A stretch of 64,000 bases of DNA from BOKV01 sp041397525 (GCA_041397525.1 JAWKWL010000005.1:124001-188000), one strand, 5' to 3'. Shown: positions 41,861 to 51,053, numbered from the stretch's first letter. The notes: generated by a model not told the origin, from the letters alone. Numbers and translations: made by a program.

Positions 41861-42444
41861 ACGGCATGAACACACAGGAAGTCCTGGATATTTTCCGCCA
41901 ATGCGGCGCGATCCTCGAAGGTCACTTCATCCTGACATCGGGACTGCGAAGCCCGGTCTTCCTGCAGAAGGCCCGGGTGTTCATGCATGCCGACAAGACC
42001 GCTATCCTGTGCTCGGCCCTTGCCGACAAGATCCGCAAAGCGGGCCTTGGACAGATCGACTATTGCGTTGGCCCGGCGATCGGCGGGATCATCCCCGCCT
42101 ATGAAACCTCGCGCCAACTTGGCATTCCCAATGTGTGGGTTGAGCGCGAAGGCGGCGAGTTCCGGCTGCGCCGTTTCGAAATTCCCGAAGGCGCGCGGGT
42201 CATCATCATCGAGGATATTGTCACGACCGGCTTGTCGATCCGTGAGACGGTGGACGCCATGCACAAGATTGGCGCCAATGTGCTTGCTGCCGCCTGTCTT
42301 GTTAACCGCTCTGGAGGCAAGGCTGATGTCGGTGTGCCGCTGGTGTCATTGGCACAATATGAGGTTCCCGCCTACCATCCCGACAACCTTCCGCCCGAAT
42401 TGGCAGCTATTGCCCCGGTCAAGCCGGGAAGCCGCAATCTCTGA
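41857..42444 (+). CDS. pyrE: Orotate phosphoribosyltransferase PyrE
   Basis: 195 residues. PyrE converts orotate and PRPP to OMP in pyrimidine synthesis. The PRPP-binding loop VIIIEDIVTTGLSI near residue 110 is the 13-residue phosphoribosyltransferase signature; GHFILTSGLRSPVFLQ near 22 and GPAIGGIIPAYE near 72 are orotate-site segments. The ATG overlaps the rsh stop (ATGA); a second ATG at 41866 is an alternative. Coupling to rsh links pyrimidine supply with stringent control in a conserved order. Confidence 0.95.
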   Translation: MNGMNTQEVLDIFRQCGAILEGHFILTSGLRSPVFLQKARVFMHADKTAILCSALADKIRKAGLGQIDYCVGPAIGGIIPAYETSRQLGIPNVWVEREGGEFRLRRFEIPEGARVIIIEDIVTTGLSIRETVDAMHKIGANVLAAACLVNRSGGKADVGVPLVSLAQYEVPAYHPDNLPPELAAIAPVKPGSRNL

Positions 42445-42608
42445 CTTGCTGCATTTTGCCTGATCCGGGCAATACTCGCGAAAGACGCTGTTAAACCCTT
42501 CTTCCTATTGTTGTGGCGGGTTCAATCGCGTTTAATCGCATGTTGAAGGTCATCATTGGGTCGAGGTAAGGCCGGATCGCTTCCGGTAACGGGTTTTCAG
42601 TACACACC

Positions 42609-43307
42609 ATGTTGTTTTCGCGAAAATATCCGGCAGGTTGGCAAGAGCGGTTACGGGTTTTCCTGTGGCCGCGGCGCAGTTGGGTACGCTCGGGAAAATA
42701 TGTGGCAAAGCGGATTTTCCGCCTGACCGCTTCACCACATGCGGTGGCAGCCGGCGTATCAGCGGGCGTGTTTGCATCCTTCACCCCGTTTTTCGGCCTT
42801 CATTTCATGATCGCCTTTGCTGTTGCCTATTTGATCGGTGGTAATTTTATTGCCGCTGCCATGGGCACATTCTTCGGCAATCCGCTGACTTTCCCCTTCA
42901 TTGCCGCCGGAACATGGTCTACCGGCAGGTTCATCCTGTCCGGAGCGCATATCGGCTCATTCACCGGCCAGGGACACACCGGGCTTGGTGAAATCACCGA
43001 AAAAGGTCTTTTTACCAATGGGTTCACCGGTTTCGTCGAAAGAATTTCCCAATTGTGGGAGCCGATCATTCTGCCATGGTCAGTGGGCGCAGTGCCGCTT
43101 GGCATAGCCTTCGGAATTGTTTTTTATGTGCTGACGCGATCTGCCTCGGTGCGGTTTCGCGCTGCGCGTCTGCGACGGCTGGAGGCGCGAGCCATCGCGC
43201 AGCAAAAGGCTGCATCGATCGCCGCCGCCGAAATTGACCAGCAGCAGCCGGCAACCCCCCGGCAATTCCCGCCCGTAACGGGAAAGATCAATGATACGGC
43301 AGCATGA
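42609..43307 (+). CDS. DUF2062 membrane protein
   Basis: 232 residues. SPHAVAAGVSAGVFASFTPFFGLHF near residues 42-66, in two parts, is the DUF2062 core with its Pro-Phe turn, followed by helices containing GGNFIAAAMGTFFGNPLTFPFI and a later helix near 155-180. Probably three to four transmembrane segments and a Lys/Ala-rich cytoplasmic tail. Function unknown; the DUF is widespread next to cell-envelope genes. It ends 3 bp before acpS, so the two are co-transcribed. Confidence 0.88.
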   Translation: MLFSRKYPAGWQERLRVFLWPRRSWVRSGKYVAKRIFRLTASPHAVAAGVSAGVFASFTPFFGLHFMIAFAVAYLIGGNFIAAAMGTFFGNPLTFPFIAAGTWSTGRFILSGAHIGSFTGQGHTGLGEITEKGLFTNGFTGFVERISQLWEPIILPWSVGAVPLGIAFGIVFYVLTRSASVRFRAARLRRLEARAIAQQKAASIAAAEIDQQQPATPRQFPPVTGKINDTAA

Positions 43308-43310
43308 TCA

Positions 43311-43712
43311 ATGATCCTTGGTCTTGGCAGTGATCTCATTGACATCAGACGGGTGGAGAAATCGCTGGAGCGTTTCGGCACCCGTTTCACGGATCGCATC
43401 TTCACCGAGATAGAGCAGGCCAAATCCGATCGCCGCAAGAATCGCGCCGCTTCCTATGCCAAGCGGTTCGCTGCCAAGGAAGCCTGCTGCAAGGCGCTTG
43501 GAACCGGTATCAGCAACGGCGTATTCTGGCGCGACATGGGAGTCGTAAACCTTCCTGGTGGCAAGCCGACCATGGAGTTGCGCAATGGCGCGGCAAAAAG
43601 ACTTGCTGAATTGCTTCCTGATGGTTACGTAGCCCATATTCACTTGACGATTACGGACGATTATCCGCTCGCCCAGGCATTTGTCGTCATAGAGGCAAGG
43701 TTGCTGGCCTGA
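43311..43712 (+). CDS. acpS: Holo-[acyl-carrier-protein] synthase AcpS
   Basis: 133 residues. AcpS transfers 4'-phosphopantetheine from CoA to ACP. GLGSDLIDIRRVEKS at residues 4-18 has the magnesium-binding Asp, and YAKRFAAKEACCKALGTGI near 49-67 carries the catalytic Glu in AAKEA. HLTITDDYPLAQAFVV closes the fold. ATG 43311 lies 3 bp after the DUF2062 stop. It is followed by lepB. Confidence 0.95.
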   Translation: MILGLGSDLIDIRRVEKSLERFGTRFTDRIFTEIEQAKSDRRKNRAASYAKRFAAKEACCKALGTGISNGVFWRDMGVVNLPGGKPTMELRNGAAKRLAELLPDGYVAHIHLTITDDYPLAQAFVVIEARLLA

Positions 43713-43797
43713 AATGCGTATCGCCTGCAAGTGTGAAGACTGTGAACCACAGGTTTGCAGGCAATCCAGATCGCGGAACCAACAACTCACGGATAGA

Positions 43798-44541
43798 ATG
43801 ACCTTGGCACAGGATATCGAGACAAAGAAAAAAGGCGGCGGACTTTCCGAAACGGTCTCCGTCATCGTTCAGGCGCTGCTTCTGGCAGTCGTCGTGCGTA
43901 CCTTGTTGTTCCAGCCATTCACCATTCCCTCCGGCTCGATGATGCCGACATTGCTGGTTGGCGATTATCTGTTTGTGTCCAAATACAGCTATGGCTATTC
44001 GCGCTATTCACTGCCATTTGCGCCAGACCTTTTTGAAGGCCGTGTCTGGGCGGGTGAACCCAAGCGTGGCGACATAGTCGTCTTCAAATTACCGAGCAAT
44101 CCCAACATCGACTACATCAAGCGTGTCATCGGATTTCCTGGTGATCGCATCCAGGTCATTGATGGCCTGCTGCACATCAATGGCGTTGCAGTGAAGCGTG
44201 AGCGCATTGAGGACTGGGTGCCGGAAAATGGCGGAGCTCCGGTACCGCAATATCTCGAGACCCTGCCCAATGGTGTTTCGTTCAATACGCTTGACCTCAA
44301 CCCGCGTGGTGAAGGCGACAACACCCGTGTGTTTGAAGTGCCGCCGGGACATTATTTCTTCATGGGTGACAACCGCGACAACTCTCTGGACAGCCGTTTC
44401 GACGTCGGCTTCGTACCGTATGAAAATCTCGTTGGCCCAGCCCGCGCGATCTTCTTCTCGGTTGACAACAAGGCACATCCGCTGGCCTTCTGGCGCTGGC
44501 CAGAGGACATGCGCACGAGCCGCCTGTTCAAGGGACTCTGA
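43798..44541 (+). CDS. lepB: Signal peptidase I LepB
   Basis: 247 residues; it cleaves signal peptides of exported proteins such as the porin here. One transmembrane helix at about 18-40 (VSVIVQALLLAVVVRTLLF), then PSGSMMPTLLVGDYLFV near 43 with the nucleophile Ser, PKRGDIVVFKLP and DYIKRVIGFPGDRIQV with the catalytic Lys near 105, and the box E motif GDNRDNSLDSR near 193. Relatives start with a short tail before KKKGGG, so I use ATG 43798. The frame continues upstream to ATG 43714 and would add a Cys-rich stretch of 28 residues that I regard as non-coding leader. rnc begins 20 bp after the stop. Confidence 0.93.
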   Translation: MTLAQDIETKKKGGGLSETVSVIVQALLLAVVVRTLLFQPFTIPSGSMMPTLLVGDYLFVSKYSYGYSRYSLPFAPDLFEGRVWAGEPKRGDIVVFKLPSNPNIDYIKRVIGFPGDRIQVIDGLLHINGVAVKRERIEDWVPENGGAPVPQYLETLPNGVSFNTLDLNPRGEGDNTRVFEVPPGHYFFMGDNRDNSLDSRFDVGFVPYENLVGPARAIFFSVDNKAHPLAFWRWPEDMRTSRLFKGL

Positions 44542-44560
44542 AGACCTGGGGGCATTCAAG

Positions 44561-45298
44561 GTGGCGCAGACTTCCGTTACCAGCAGGGAGCGCGGCAAGA
44601 AGCGCTTCGGCAACCTTGAAAAGCGCCTCGGTTATGGCTTTACCGACTATGCAAACCTCGAGCGCGCGCTGACCCATGCCAGTGTGCGCAAGAAATCCGA
44701 TGACAAGTTCCACTATGAGAGGCTTGAATTCCTGGGAGACAGGGTTCTCGGCCTGACAATCGCCGACGTTTTGCACAAATCCTTTCCCAACGCCGATGAG
44801 GGGGAGCTGTCATTGCGCCTCAATGCCTTGGTCAAGGGGAATACACTGGCCGAAATTGCAGATGAACTGCGCCTGCATGAATTCATCCGCACCGGCGGGG
44901 ATCTGAAGGAATTGACTGGCAAGCGCATGCAGAGCGTTCGTGCTGACGTCTTGGAAGCACTTATCGCCTCCATCTATCTGGACGGTGGACTGGATGCCGC
45001 TTCTGCCTTCATTCACCGGTTCTGGTATGACCGGCTGCATGTCGAACATGCAGCGAGGCGCGACTCCAAGACCGAGTTGCAGGAATGGGCGCATGCCAAC
45101 CGGCTGGGGACGCCGAAATACAAGGAAAAGGAACGCACCGGCCCCGATCACGATCCGATGTTCACGGTGTCGGTCTCGGTGCAGGGAAAACAGGCGGCAA
45201 CCGGAGAGGGCCGCTCAAAACGGGCTGCCGAACAGGATGCCGCACGCCAGATGCTGGTACGCGAAGGCGTTTGGCAGGAAGAAAAGGACGAAGCTTGA
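44561..45298 (+). CDS. rnc: Ribonuclease III
   Basis: 245 residues starting at GTG 44561, with a GGGGG-containing site upstream. It processes double-stranded RNA, including rRNA precursors. The RNase III signature ERLEFLGDRVLGL near residue 48 has the catalytic Glu/Asp pair, and DVLEALIASIYLDGG near 128 supplies the second acidic cluster. The C-terminal dsRNA-binding domain starts near 168 (DSKTELQEWAH) and ends with SKRAAEQDAARQML. It overlaps era by 4 bp (TTGA). Confidence 0.95.
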   Translation: MAQTSVTSRERGKKRFGNLEKRLGYGFTDYANLERALTHASVRKKSDDKFHYERLEFLGDRVLGLTIADVLHKSFPNADEGELSLRLNALVKGNTLAEIADELRLHEFIRTGGDLKELTGKRMQSVRADVLEALIASIYLDGGLDAASAFIHRFWYDRLHVEHAARRDSKTELQEWAHANRLGTPKYKEKERTGPDHDPMFTVSVSVQGKQAATGEGRSKRAAEQDAARQMLVREGVWQEEKDEA

Positions 45299-46248
45299 GC
45301 AAGCGATCTGAAACTGAAACCGGAACCGAAGCCGGAATTGATGCGGCAAAGGTCGAAACGCGCGCCGGATTTGTTGCGCTGATTGGCGCTCCCAATGCCG
45401 GCAAATCGACGCTGATGAACCAGTTGGTTGGCGCCAAGGTCTCTATCGTCACGCACAAGGTGCAGACTACACGCGCGATCATTCGCGGCATTGCGTCCCG
45501 CGACGCCACGCAGATCATCTTTGTCGATACGCCGGGCATTTTTCGTCCGCGTCGCCGCCTTGATGAAGCCATGGTCACAACCGCCTGGGGCGGCGCTAAG
45601 GATGCTGATCTGGTGCTGTATCTCGTCGATGCCAGCCGGGGTCTCAGCGATGACGTCAAGGACATTCTTGGAAGCCTTGACGCCATCCCGCACCGCAAGG
45701 CACTGGTCATCAACAAGATAGATGCCGTGCGCCGTGATGCACTGCTGGAGATGGCGCAAAAGGCCAACGAACTGGCAAAGTTCGAGCAGACATTCATGAT
45801 CTCGGCACTCAATGGCGATGGTTGCGACCAGTTGAGCGGTTGGCTGGCAGCCAATCTGCCGCTATCGCCCTGGCTCTATCCGGACGATGAGATTTCCGAC
45901 CTGCCGATGCGCCAGCTCGCGGCCGAAATCACCCGCGAAAAACTGTTTCTGCGGCTGCATGAGGAACTGCCTTATGCAAGCCATGTGGAGACAGAAGCCT
46001 GGACTGAAAACCCGGATGGTTCGGTCAAGATCGAGCAGGTGATCTTTGTCGAGCGCGACAGTCAGAAGAAGATCGTGATCGGCAAGTCCGGCGCGACCAT
46101 CAAGGCCATCTCCATGGCGTCACGCAAGGAACTGGCAGACATTCTGGAGCAGAAGGTTCACCTCTACCTGTTCGTCAAGGTACGGGAGAACTGGGGCGAT
46201 GATCCTGCGCGCTACCGCGAAATGGGGCTTGAATTCCCGCGCCGATAG
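45295..46248 (+). CDS. era: GTPase Era
   Basis: 317 residues starting from TTG 45295, inside the rnc stop codon (TTGA overlap); no ATG in frame lies near the expected N-terminus. It binds the 3' end of 16S rRNA and helps 30S assembly. G motifs: GAPNAGKSTL near 29 (G1), DTPGIF near 76 (G3), NKIDAV near 139 (G4), and SALNGDG (G5). The C-terminal KH domain shows IVIGKSGATIKAI near 260. The short Lys/Thr/Glu-rich leader before residue 20 is usual in the order. recO follows after 15 bp. Confidence 0.95.
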   Translation: MSKRSETETGTEAGIDAAKVETRAGFVALIGAPNAGKSTLMNQLVGAKVSIVTHKVQTTRAIIRGIASRDATQIIFVDTPGIFRPRRRLDEAMVTTAWGGAKDADLVLYLVDASRGLSDDVKDILGSLDAIPHRKALVINKIDAVRRDALLEMAQKANELAKFEQTFMISALNGDGCDQLSGWLAANLPLSPWLYPDDEISDLPMRQLAAEITREKLFLRLHEELPYASHVETEAWTENPDGSVKIEQVIFVERDSQKKIVIGKSGATIKAISMASRKELADILEQKVHLYLFVKVRENWGDDPARYREMGLEFPRR

Positions 46249-46263
46249 CCCGACGGTTCCGCC

Positions 46264-47046
46264 ATGGAATGGCAGGACGAAGGTGTGATTCTCGGCGTTC
46301 GCCGACATGGCGAGACAAGCGCCATCGTCGAGTTGATGACGCCTGCGCGTGGCCGCCATCTGGGGCTGGTGCGCGGAGCACGTTCAGCGCGGATGGCACC
46401 GGTATTGCAGCCGGGAAATTCCGTACAGGTTACCTGGCGCGCAAGGCTTGAAGACCACCTGGGCAATTTCATGCTGGAAGGCGACAGGCTGCGCGCCGCC
46501 CAGTTGATGGAGACCGGCATTGGCCTGTACGGTGTCCAGACCATCGCCACCCATTTGCGGCTGCTGCCGGAACGCGACCCGCATTCGCGCCTTTACCAGG
46601 CGGCATTGGTGATACTCGAAAATCTTGACGATGCGGAAAAAGCGGCACGGCTGATGATCCGCTTCGAGCTTGCCCTGCTCGACGAACTCGGGTTCGGCCT
46701 CGACCTTTCGCGCTGCGCCGCGACAGGGACGCTGGAAAATCTTGTCTATGTTTCGCCCAAGACCGGAAAGGCGGTATGCGCCGCTGCCGGTGCGCCATGG
46801 GCACCCAGGTTGCTGCCATTGCCGCCATTTCTTGCTCCGCTGGCGCCTCGTGAAACTGGCCCGGTGCGGGCTTCCCTGCGTTCAGCAATAGCAGATGGCT
46901 TTGCGTTGACTTCCTATTTCCTCGAACGCAATGTCCATGTTCCGCGCGCCATTCGCCCACCGGACGAACGTGCGGGCTTTATCAAGGCGGCGCTGCGCGA
47001 ATTGCCGGACGACTTGCATCCCGGTTTCGAAGACGAATTCGCCTGA
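46264..47046 (+). CDS. recO: DNA repair protein RecO
   Basis: 260 residues. RecO helps RecR load RecA at single-strand gaps. MEWQDEGVILGVRRHGETSAIVELMT at the start, in two parts, forms the N-terminal OB fold; GRHLGLVRGA near 31 is conserved. The helical C-terminal domain has DLSRCAATG near 150. The zinc-binding Cys set of some RecO proteins is reduced to one or two Cys. It ends 18 bp before the thioesterase gene. Confidence 0.93.
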   Translation: MEWQDEGVILGVRRHGETSAIVELMTPARGRHLGLVRGARSARMAPVLQPGNSVQVTWRARLEDHLGNFMLEGDRLRAAQLMETGIGLYGVQTIATHLRLLPERDPHSRLYQAALVILENLDDAEKAARLMIRFELALLDELGFGLDLSRCAATGTLENLVYVSPKTGKAVCAAAGAPWAPRLLPLPPFLAPLAPRETGPVRASLRSAIADGFALTSYFLERNVHVPRAIRPPDERAGFIKAALRELPDDLHPGFEDEFA

Positions 47047-47064
47047 ACTGCGAGCCACCGGAGA

Positions 47065-47577
47065 ATGAAAGTGTCAGACACAAAGAATGTTTTTCCGCCA
47101 GAAACCTCGGTCGGTTCCATTCCGTTGGAGTATGTGAGCAGCCATACCGGCATCGAACTGTTCGAAAAGATGCTCGCCGGTGAATTGCCATCGCCGCCGA
47201 TTGCCAAAACCATGAACTTCACCCTGAGCGAAGCGGAAAAGGGCAGGGCTGTGTTTCGTGGTACGCCGTTGTTTGATCACTATAATCCGCTGGGAACTGT
47301 GCATGGCGGTTGGGCCGCGACCATCCTTGATTCGGCCCTTGGCTGCTGTGTACACACCATGCTTCCCGCAGGCATTGCCTACACCACCATCGAATTCAAG
47401 GTGAACCTGGTACGCCCGATGTTCAGCGAGACCGGACCGGTTGTTTGTGAAGGAAAGGTCATACATTTCGGGCGCACCATTGCCACGAGCGAGGCAACGC
47501 TCAAGACGCTCGACGGTAAACTGATTGCCCATGGCACTGAAACCTGCGCGATTTTTCCGCTGGGAAGCAAGGGGTAG
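47065..47577 (+). CDS. Hotdog-fold acyl-CoA thioesterase (PaaI family)
   Basis: 170 residues. DHYNPLGTVHGGWAATILDSALG, in two parts near 70-92, is the PaaI HGG motif with the catalytic Asp, and TTIEFKVNLVRPM near 110 and the core strand GKVIHFGRTIATSEATL near 135 complete the hotdog fold. Such enzymes hydrolyse aryl- or acyl-CoA thioesters; the substrate is not predictable. It may share a transcript with recO. Confidence 0.9.
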   Translation: MKVSDTKNVFPPETSVGSIPLEYVSSHTGIELFEKMLAGELPSPPIAKTMNFTLSEAEKGRAVFRGTPLFDHYNPLGTVHGGWAATILDSALGCCVHTMLPAGIAYTTIEFKVNLVRPMFSETGPVVCEGKVIHFGRTIATSEATLKTLDGKLIAHGTETCAIFPLGSKG

Positions 47578-47589
47578 GGGGGTCTCTCG

Positions 47590-48036
47590 ATGGCCAGTCA
47601 AACGGGAATGTGGGGCAGCGCCAGGGAGTGGGCACGCAGGACAAGACTTGATGTCGTGGCACTGTATATCGCCATGCGTGACACGCGAACGCCCGCACTT
47701 GCCAAGGTGGTGTCACTGGCGGTTGTAGGATATGCGCTGAGCCCCATTGATCTCATTCCGGATTTCATTCCGGTAATAGGCTACCTCGATGACTTGCTGA
47801 TCGTGCCCCTGGGCATCCTGTTGGCGGTGCGCCTCGTTCCCGCTTCGTTGATGGTGGAATTCCGTGCATTGGCCAAAAGTCACGGGCGCTTGCCAAGAAA
47901 CATGGCTGGCGCAGTCGCAGTCATCTGCATCTGGCTGGTCGCCATGTCCGCAGCAGGCTGGTGGGCGTATCATGCAATCAAGGACAACGGCCTGCTTCCC
48001 GCATCTTTTGCTTTTCTATTGGCAAACCGGATTTGA
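47590..48036 (+). CDS. DUF1232 (YkvA-type) membrane protein
   Basis: 148 residues. ALYIAMRDTRTPALAKVVSLAVVGYALSPIDLIPDFIPVIGYLDDLLIVPLG, read in parts from residue 25 to 75, is the DUF1232 core with SPIDLIPD. A second hydrophobic segment (VAVICIWLVAMSAAGWWAYH) follows near 105-125. Role unknown. The last 21 bp overlap the convergent small membrane protein gene on the other strand. Confidence 0.9.
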   Translation: MASQTGMWGSAREWARRTRLDVVALYIAMRDTRTPALAKVVSLAVVGYALSPIDLIPDFIPVIGYLDDLLIVPLGILLAVRLVPASLMVEFRALAKSHGRLPRNMAGAVAVICIWLVAMSAAGWWAYHAIKDNGLLPASFAFLLANRI

Positions 48037-48465
48037 AGCGCAGTGCATGCTGCGGAAACTCAACAGAAGTTTGGTGGTTTCCGCGGTTTCACCAGGGCGG
48101 CCTGCAGGAAGACACAAATAGTCCCGGTGTGGTTCCAGCTCTTCCAGGAATGTCTCATCCCAGCCTTCGCTTACGGTCAACATTTGTTCCGCCGAGTAAA
48201 GAAGGTGATCCACAAACGCGGCATAAGCCCCGCCCTGATCGGATTTCATCAACTGGCATCCGTCTGCTGGCTCGGCAAATTGCGGAAGCGTCGCCGCCAG
48301 GGCGAGGTGCGCGCGATAGGCTTCGCGTGCTGATTGTTCTCTCTGAATCCGGTCAGCCCCATCCAGCTGTATCTTCACGCCAATCAGAGCAGCGACAGCA
48401 ACCGCAGCAGTAATCATCGCAGCGACTGCCTCAATCGCCGGGGAGTGTCGTGACAGCCAGCTCAT
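48016..48465 (-). CDS. Small single-pass membrane protein partnered with agmatine deiminase
   Basis: 149 residues from ATG 48465, which overlaps the stop of the deiminase gene by ATGA, the reason for this start rather than 48492. An N-terminal helix (AVAAMITAAVAVAALIGVKIQL) anchors it, followed by about 105 polar residues with a coiled-coil-like start (QREQSAREAYRAHLALAATL) and a few Cys near positions 68 and 121. I recognise no family. Translational coupling to an exported deiminase suggests it is an anchoring or regulatory partner, which is inference. Confidence 0.6.
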   Translation of the reverse strand: MSWLSRHSPAIEAVAAMITAAVAVAALIGVKIQLDGADRIQREQSAREAYRAHLALAATLPQFAEPADGCQLMKSDQGGAYAAFVDHLLYSAEQMLTVSEGWDETFLEELEPHRDYLCLPAGRPGETAETTKLLLSFRSMHCASNPVCQ

Positions 48466-49532
48466 GCTGCTGGCATTTGTTGTGTGGCGCAATGAATCCC
48501 GCCACCCAACTCACCCAAAGTATCCACATTCAACGTGATTATCTCCCGGTCCGGATAGTGCTTCGCCAAGGCGTCCCTGGCAATCTGGTCGCTTTCCCGG
48601 TCCCCGAATTCCGCAGCAATGACAGCGCCGTTGCAGACGTAGTAATTCGCATAGGACGCAACAAAGTCGATGCTTTTCACCCGCCGAAAACGAGGTTCGG
48701 GAATGACATCGACTTTCAGCCCCGCGGCCAGCAGCTTGTCATGCGTTTGCAATGCCGCCTGGTGAAATGGATCGCCCAGGTCCGGCTTGTCAGGAAGATT
48801 GATCAAAACCTGCCCTGCAGCTGTGAACCGCGCAAGACTGTCAATGTGGTAGTCGGTTATGTCTTCACCATAAACGCCTTCAGTCCAGATCATCCGATCA
48901 GCGCCATATGCCTCCAGCAGGCGTTGTTCGATTTCATCGCGAGACATGCCGGGATTGCGGTTGTCGTTGACCCAACTGCTTTCATGCGCGATCAGCAATC
49001 CGTGGCCATCCTGCTCCACGCCGCCTGCCTCGCCGCGAAGTCCTGTTGGTACAAGTGTCAGCCCCAATCTTTCTGCGACGCGTTTGGCAACCAGGGAGTC
49101 GCGCTCATTGACCTGTTTTTCGCCCCAACCATTGAACTGGATATGACTGACCGCAATTTCTCCCGAGCCGTCCACAACGAAAATTGGACCAGCATCGCGG
49201 CACCAAAGGTCTTCGGTCGGGATGTCCCACAATTCGACGGCCTTTGACAACTTCGCTTGCGCTCCCTTGTGGTCAGATCCGGCAGCAAGCATGACAACCG
49301 GCTCGAATTCCGAAATGGCATTGGCAATGTCGGCAATCGTCTGCTGAACCAAGCCAAGGAAAACCGGGTCGGGATGAACCTGACGATTGACCGGCCATTG
49401 CATGAAGGTCCGTTGATGCCGGGCTTCCTCGGGCGGCACTGAAAACCTGTTTTTGGCCGCTGCCAAAGTGGGGCCGGCAAGCCCCGCCAAGCCAAGGGCC
49501 CCGCCGCCAGCAAGCAAATCACGTCGTCTCAT
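48462..49532 (-). CDS. Agmatine deiminase family protein with Tat signal
   Basis: 356 residues. MRRRDLLAGGGALGLAGLAG at the start is a twin-arginine signal peptide, so the enzyme is exported folded, unusual for a family that is mostly cytoplasmic. Agmatine deiminases and related peptidylarginine-deiminase-type enzymes turn agmatine into N-carbamoylputrescine and ammonia. Visible catalytic parts are RDAGPIFVVDG near 113 (Asp), TDYHIDSLARF near 239 (His, Asp) and GGIHCATQQMP near 342 (Cys nucleophile). The start is fixed by the Tat motif. It overlaps the small membrane gene by 4 bp. Confidence 0.87.
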   Translation of the reverse strand: MRRRDLLAGGGALGLAGLAGPTLAAAKNRFSVPPEEARHQRTFMQWPVNRQVHPDPVFLGLVQQTIADIANAISEFEPVVMLAAGSDHKGAQAKLSKAVELWDIPTEDLWCRDAGPIFVVDGSGEIAVSHIQFNGWGEKQVNERDSLVAKRVAERLGLTLVPTGLRGEAGGVEQDGHGLLIAHESSWVNDNRNPGMSRDEIEQRLLEAYGADRMIWTEGVYGEDITDYHIDSLARFTAAGQVLINLPDKPDLGDPFHQAALQTHDKLLAAGLKVDVIPEPRFRRVKSIDFVASYANYYVCNGAVIAAEFGDRESDQIARDALAKHYPDREIITLNVDTLGELGGGIHCATQQMPAA

Positions 49533-49635
49533 GGCGATGTCTCGTTCCCCTGTCATTGCGCGACAAAACCAGATTGCCCAGATGCGCGCAAACATTTCTG
49601 AAAAAGTAAGGCGGGTAGCTGCAACCTGCTTCCAC

Positions 49636-50886
49636 TCAGCCCCTGGCCGCCACGGGAGCGCGCGAAACGGCAGCTTCCTTGATCGGCCAGTGCACGATTG
49701 CCGCGAAAATGCCGAGGCCAACGCCCAGCCACCACACCGGATCATAGGTGCCGAAGAGGTCGAACAGGTAGCCGCCTAACCATACGCCGAGGAAGGATCC
49801 GACCTGGTGCGACAGAAACACCAAACCGCCCAGCATGCCGAGATAGCGCGTGCCGAACATGCCCGCGACCAGCGAATTGGTTGGCGCGACCGTTGAAAGC
49901 CACAACAGTCCCATGACCGATGCGAAAATGACCACACTGGTCGGCGATTGCGGCAGCACCAGGAAGGCAGTGACTGCAATCGAGCGCCCGAGATAGATCA
50001 GCGACAGGAAGATCGGCTTCGAATAACGCTGGCCGATAAAGCCCGATGCTATCGAGCCGACAATGTTGAAAAGGCCGATCAACATCAATGCGATGCCGGC
50101 ATATTTTGCCTCGATGCCGATCTCGTTGAGATAGGGCGGAAAATGCACGGTGATGAAGGCGACCTGAAACCCGCAAACAAAGAAACCGGCAACGAGCAGA
50201 ACATAGCTCTGATGACCGAGCGCTTCTTTCAGCGCTTCGCCAAAGGTCTGTTCCATCTCTTGCACGCTTGCCTTGCCGCCCTGCGCTCCCTTGATGAAGG
50301 GGATCGCCAGAACCGGGATCGCCAGCATTATCAGGCTCATCCAGACCATTGAATCGTGCCAGCCGAGATTGGAGATCATGGCAACAGAGAGCGGTGCGAA
50401 TAACGCCATGCCGGCGGAGCCTGCCGCAGTGCCGATGCCAAAGACAATGGTGCGCATTTCCGGCGGAACATTGCGCGCAAAGGCAGCCATGACGATGGAA
50501 AACGAACCGGCCGCAATGCCAAGCCCGATCAGCACGCCGCCGGAAAGGTGCAGCATGGTTGCCGTCTCGGCAATCGACATCAGGTAAAGACCGCTGGAAT
50601 AGAACATGCCCGACAGTGCCAGGACCCGCCAGGTGCCATAGCGATCAGATACTGCGCCGAAAAACGGCTGGCCGATGCCCCAGATGATATTCTGGATCGC
50701 CATCGCAAGACCGAAGGTCGTGCGGTCCCAGCCGCGCATTTCCAGCATCGGATCCTGGAAGAAGCCCATGGCCGAACGCGGCCCGAAAGTCAGCATCGCG
50801 ATGAGGCAGCCGCATATCACCAGCATGATGGGAAGCGTACTCTGAGTTGTCGGCTGTGGGCTGGTCTTCAACTGTGCCTTTGTCAT
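49636..50886 (-). CDS. MFS transporter
   Basis: 416 residues from ATG 50886 (TGGAGC upstream). Twelve hydrophobic segments can be counted, beginning IMLVICGCLIAMLTFGPRSAMGFF near residue 20. The GAVSDRYGTWRVLALS stretch near 80 is the loop 2-3 motif of major facilitator proteins, and a matching GFIGQRYSKPIFL loop lies near 290. A monocarboxylate/oxalate-formate antiporter-like relative is the nearest family I would suggest, but the substrate is unknown. It runs left, back to back with the DUF2339 gene, and is 100 bp from the deiminase gene. Confidence 0.88.
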   Translation of the reverse strand: MTKAQLKTSPQPTTQSTLPIMLVICGCLIAMLTFGPRSAMGFFQDPMLEMRGWDRTTFGLAMAIQNIIWGIGQPFFGAVSDRYGTWRVLALSGMFYSSGLYLMSIAETATMLHLSGGVLIGLGIAAGSFSIVMAAFARNVPPEMRTIVFGIGTAAGSAGMALFAPLSVAMISNLGWHDSMVWMSLIMLAIPVLAIPFIKGAQGGKASVQEMEQTFGEALKEALGHQSYVLLVAGFFVCGFQVAFITVHFPPYLNEIGIEAKYAGIALMLIGLFNIVGSIASGFIGQRYSKPIFLSLIYLGRSIAVTAFLVLPQSPTSVVIFASVMGLLWLSTVAPTNSLVAGMFGTRYLGMLGGLVFLSHQVGSFLGVWLGGYLFDLFGTYDPVWWLGVGLGIFAAIVHWPIKEAAVSRAPVAARG

Positions 50887-51053
50887 GAAAGCTCCATCAG
50901 AGGCGGCGTTATGCGCCGGATTTCGTGTATCACAGCGAAGCTGGCGAACCATTCCATTACGCGTCAATTTCGTGCTATTCAAGTGCGGGCACCGGCTCTT
51001 CCTTGGCTTGGCTGTTGACCGGTGCCATGGATTTCTGGCGGGGGATCGCGCAA

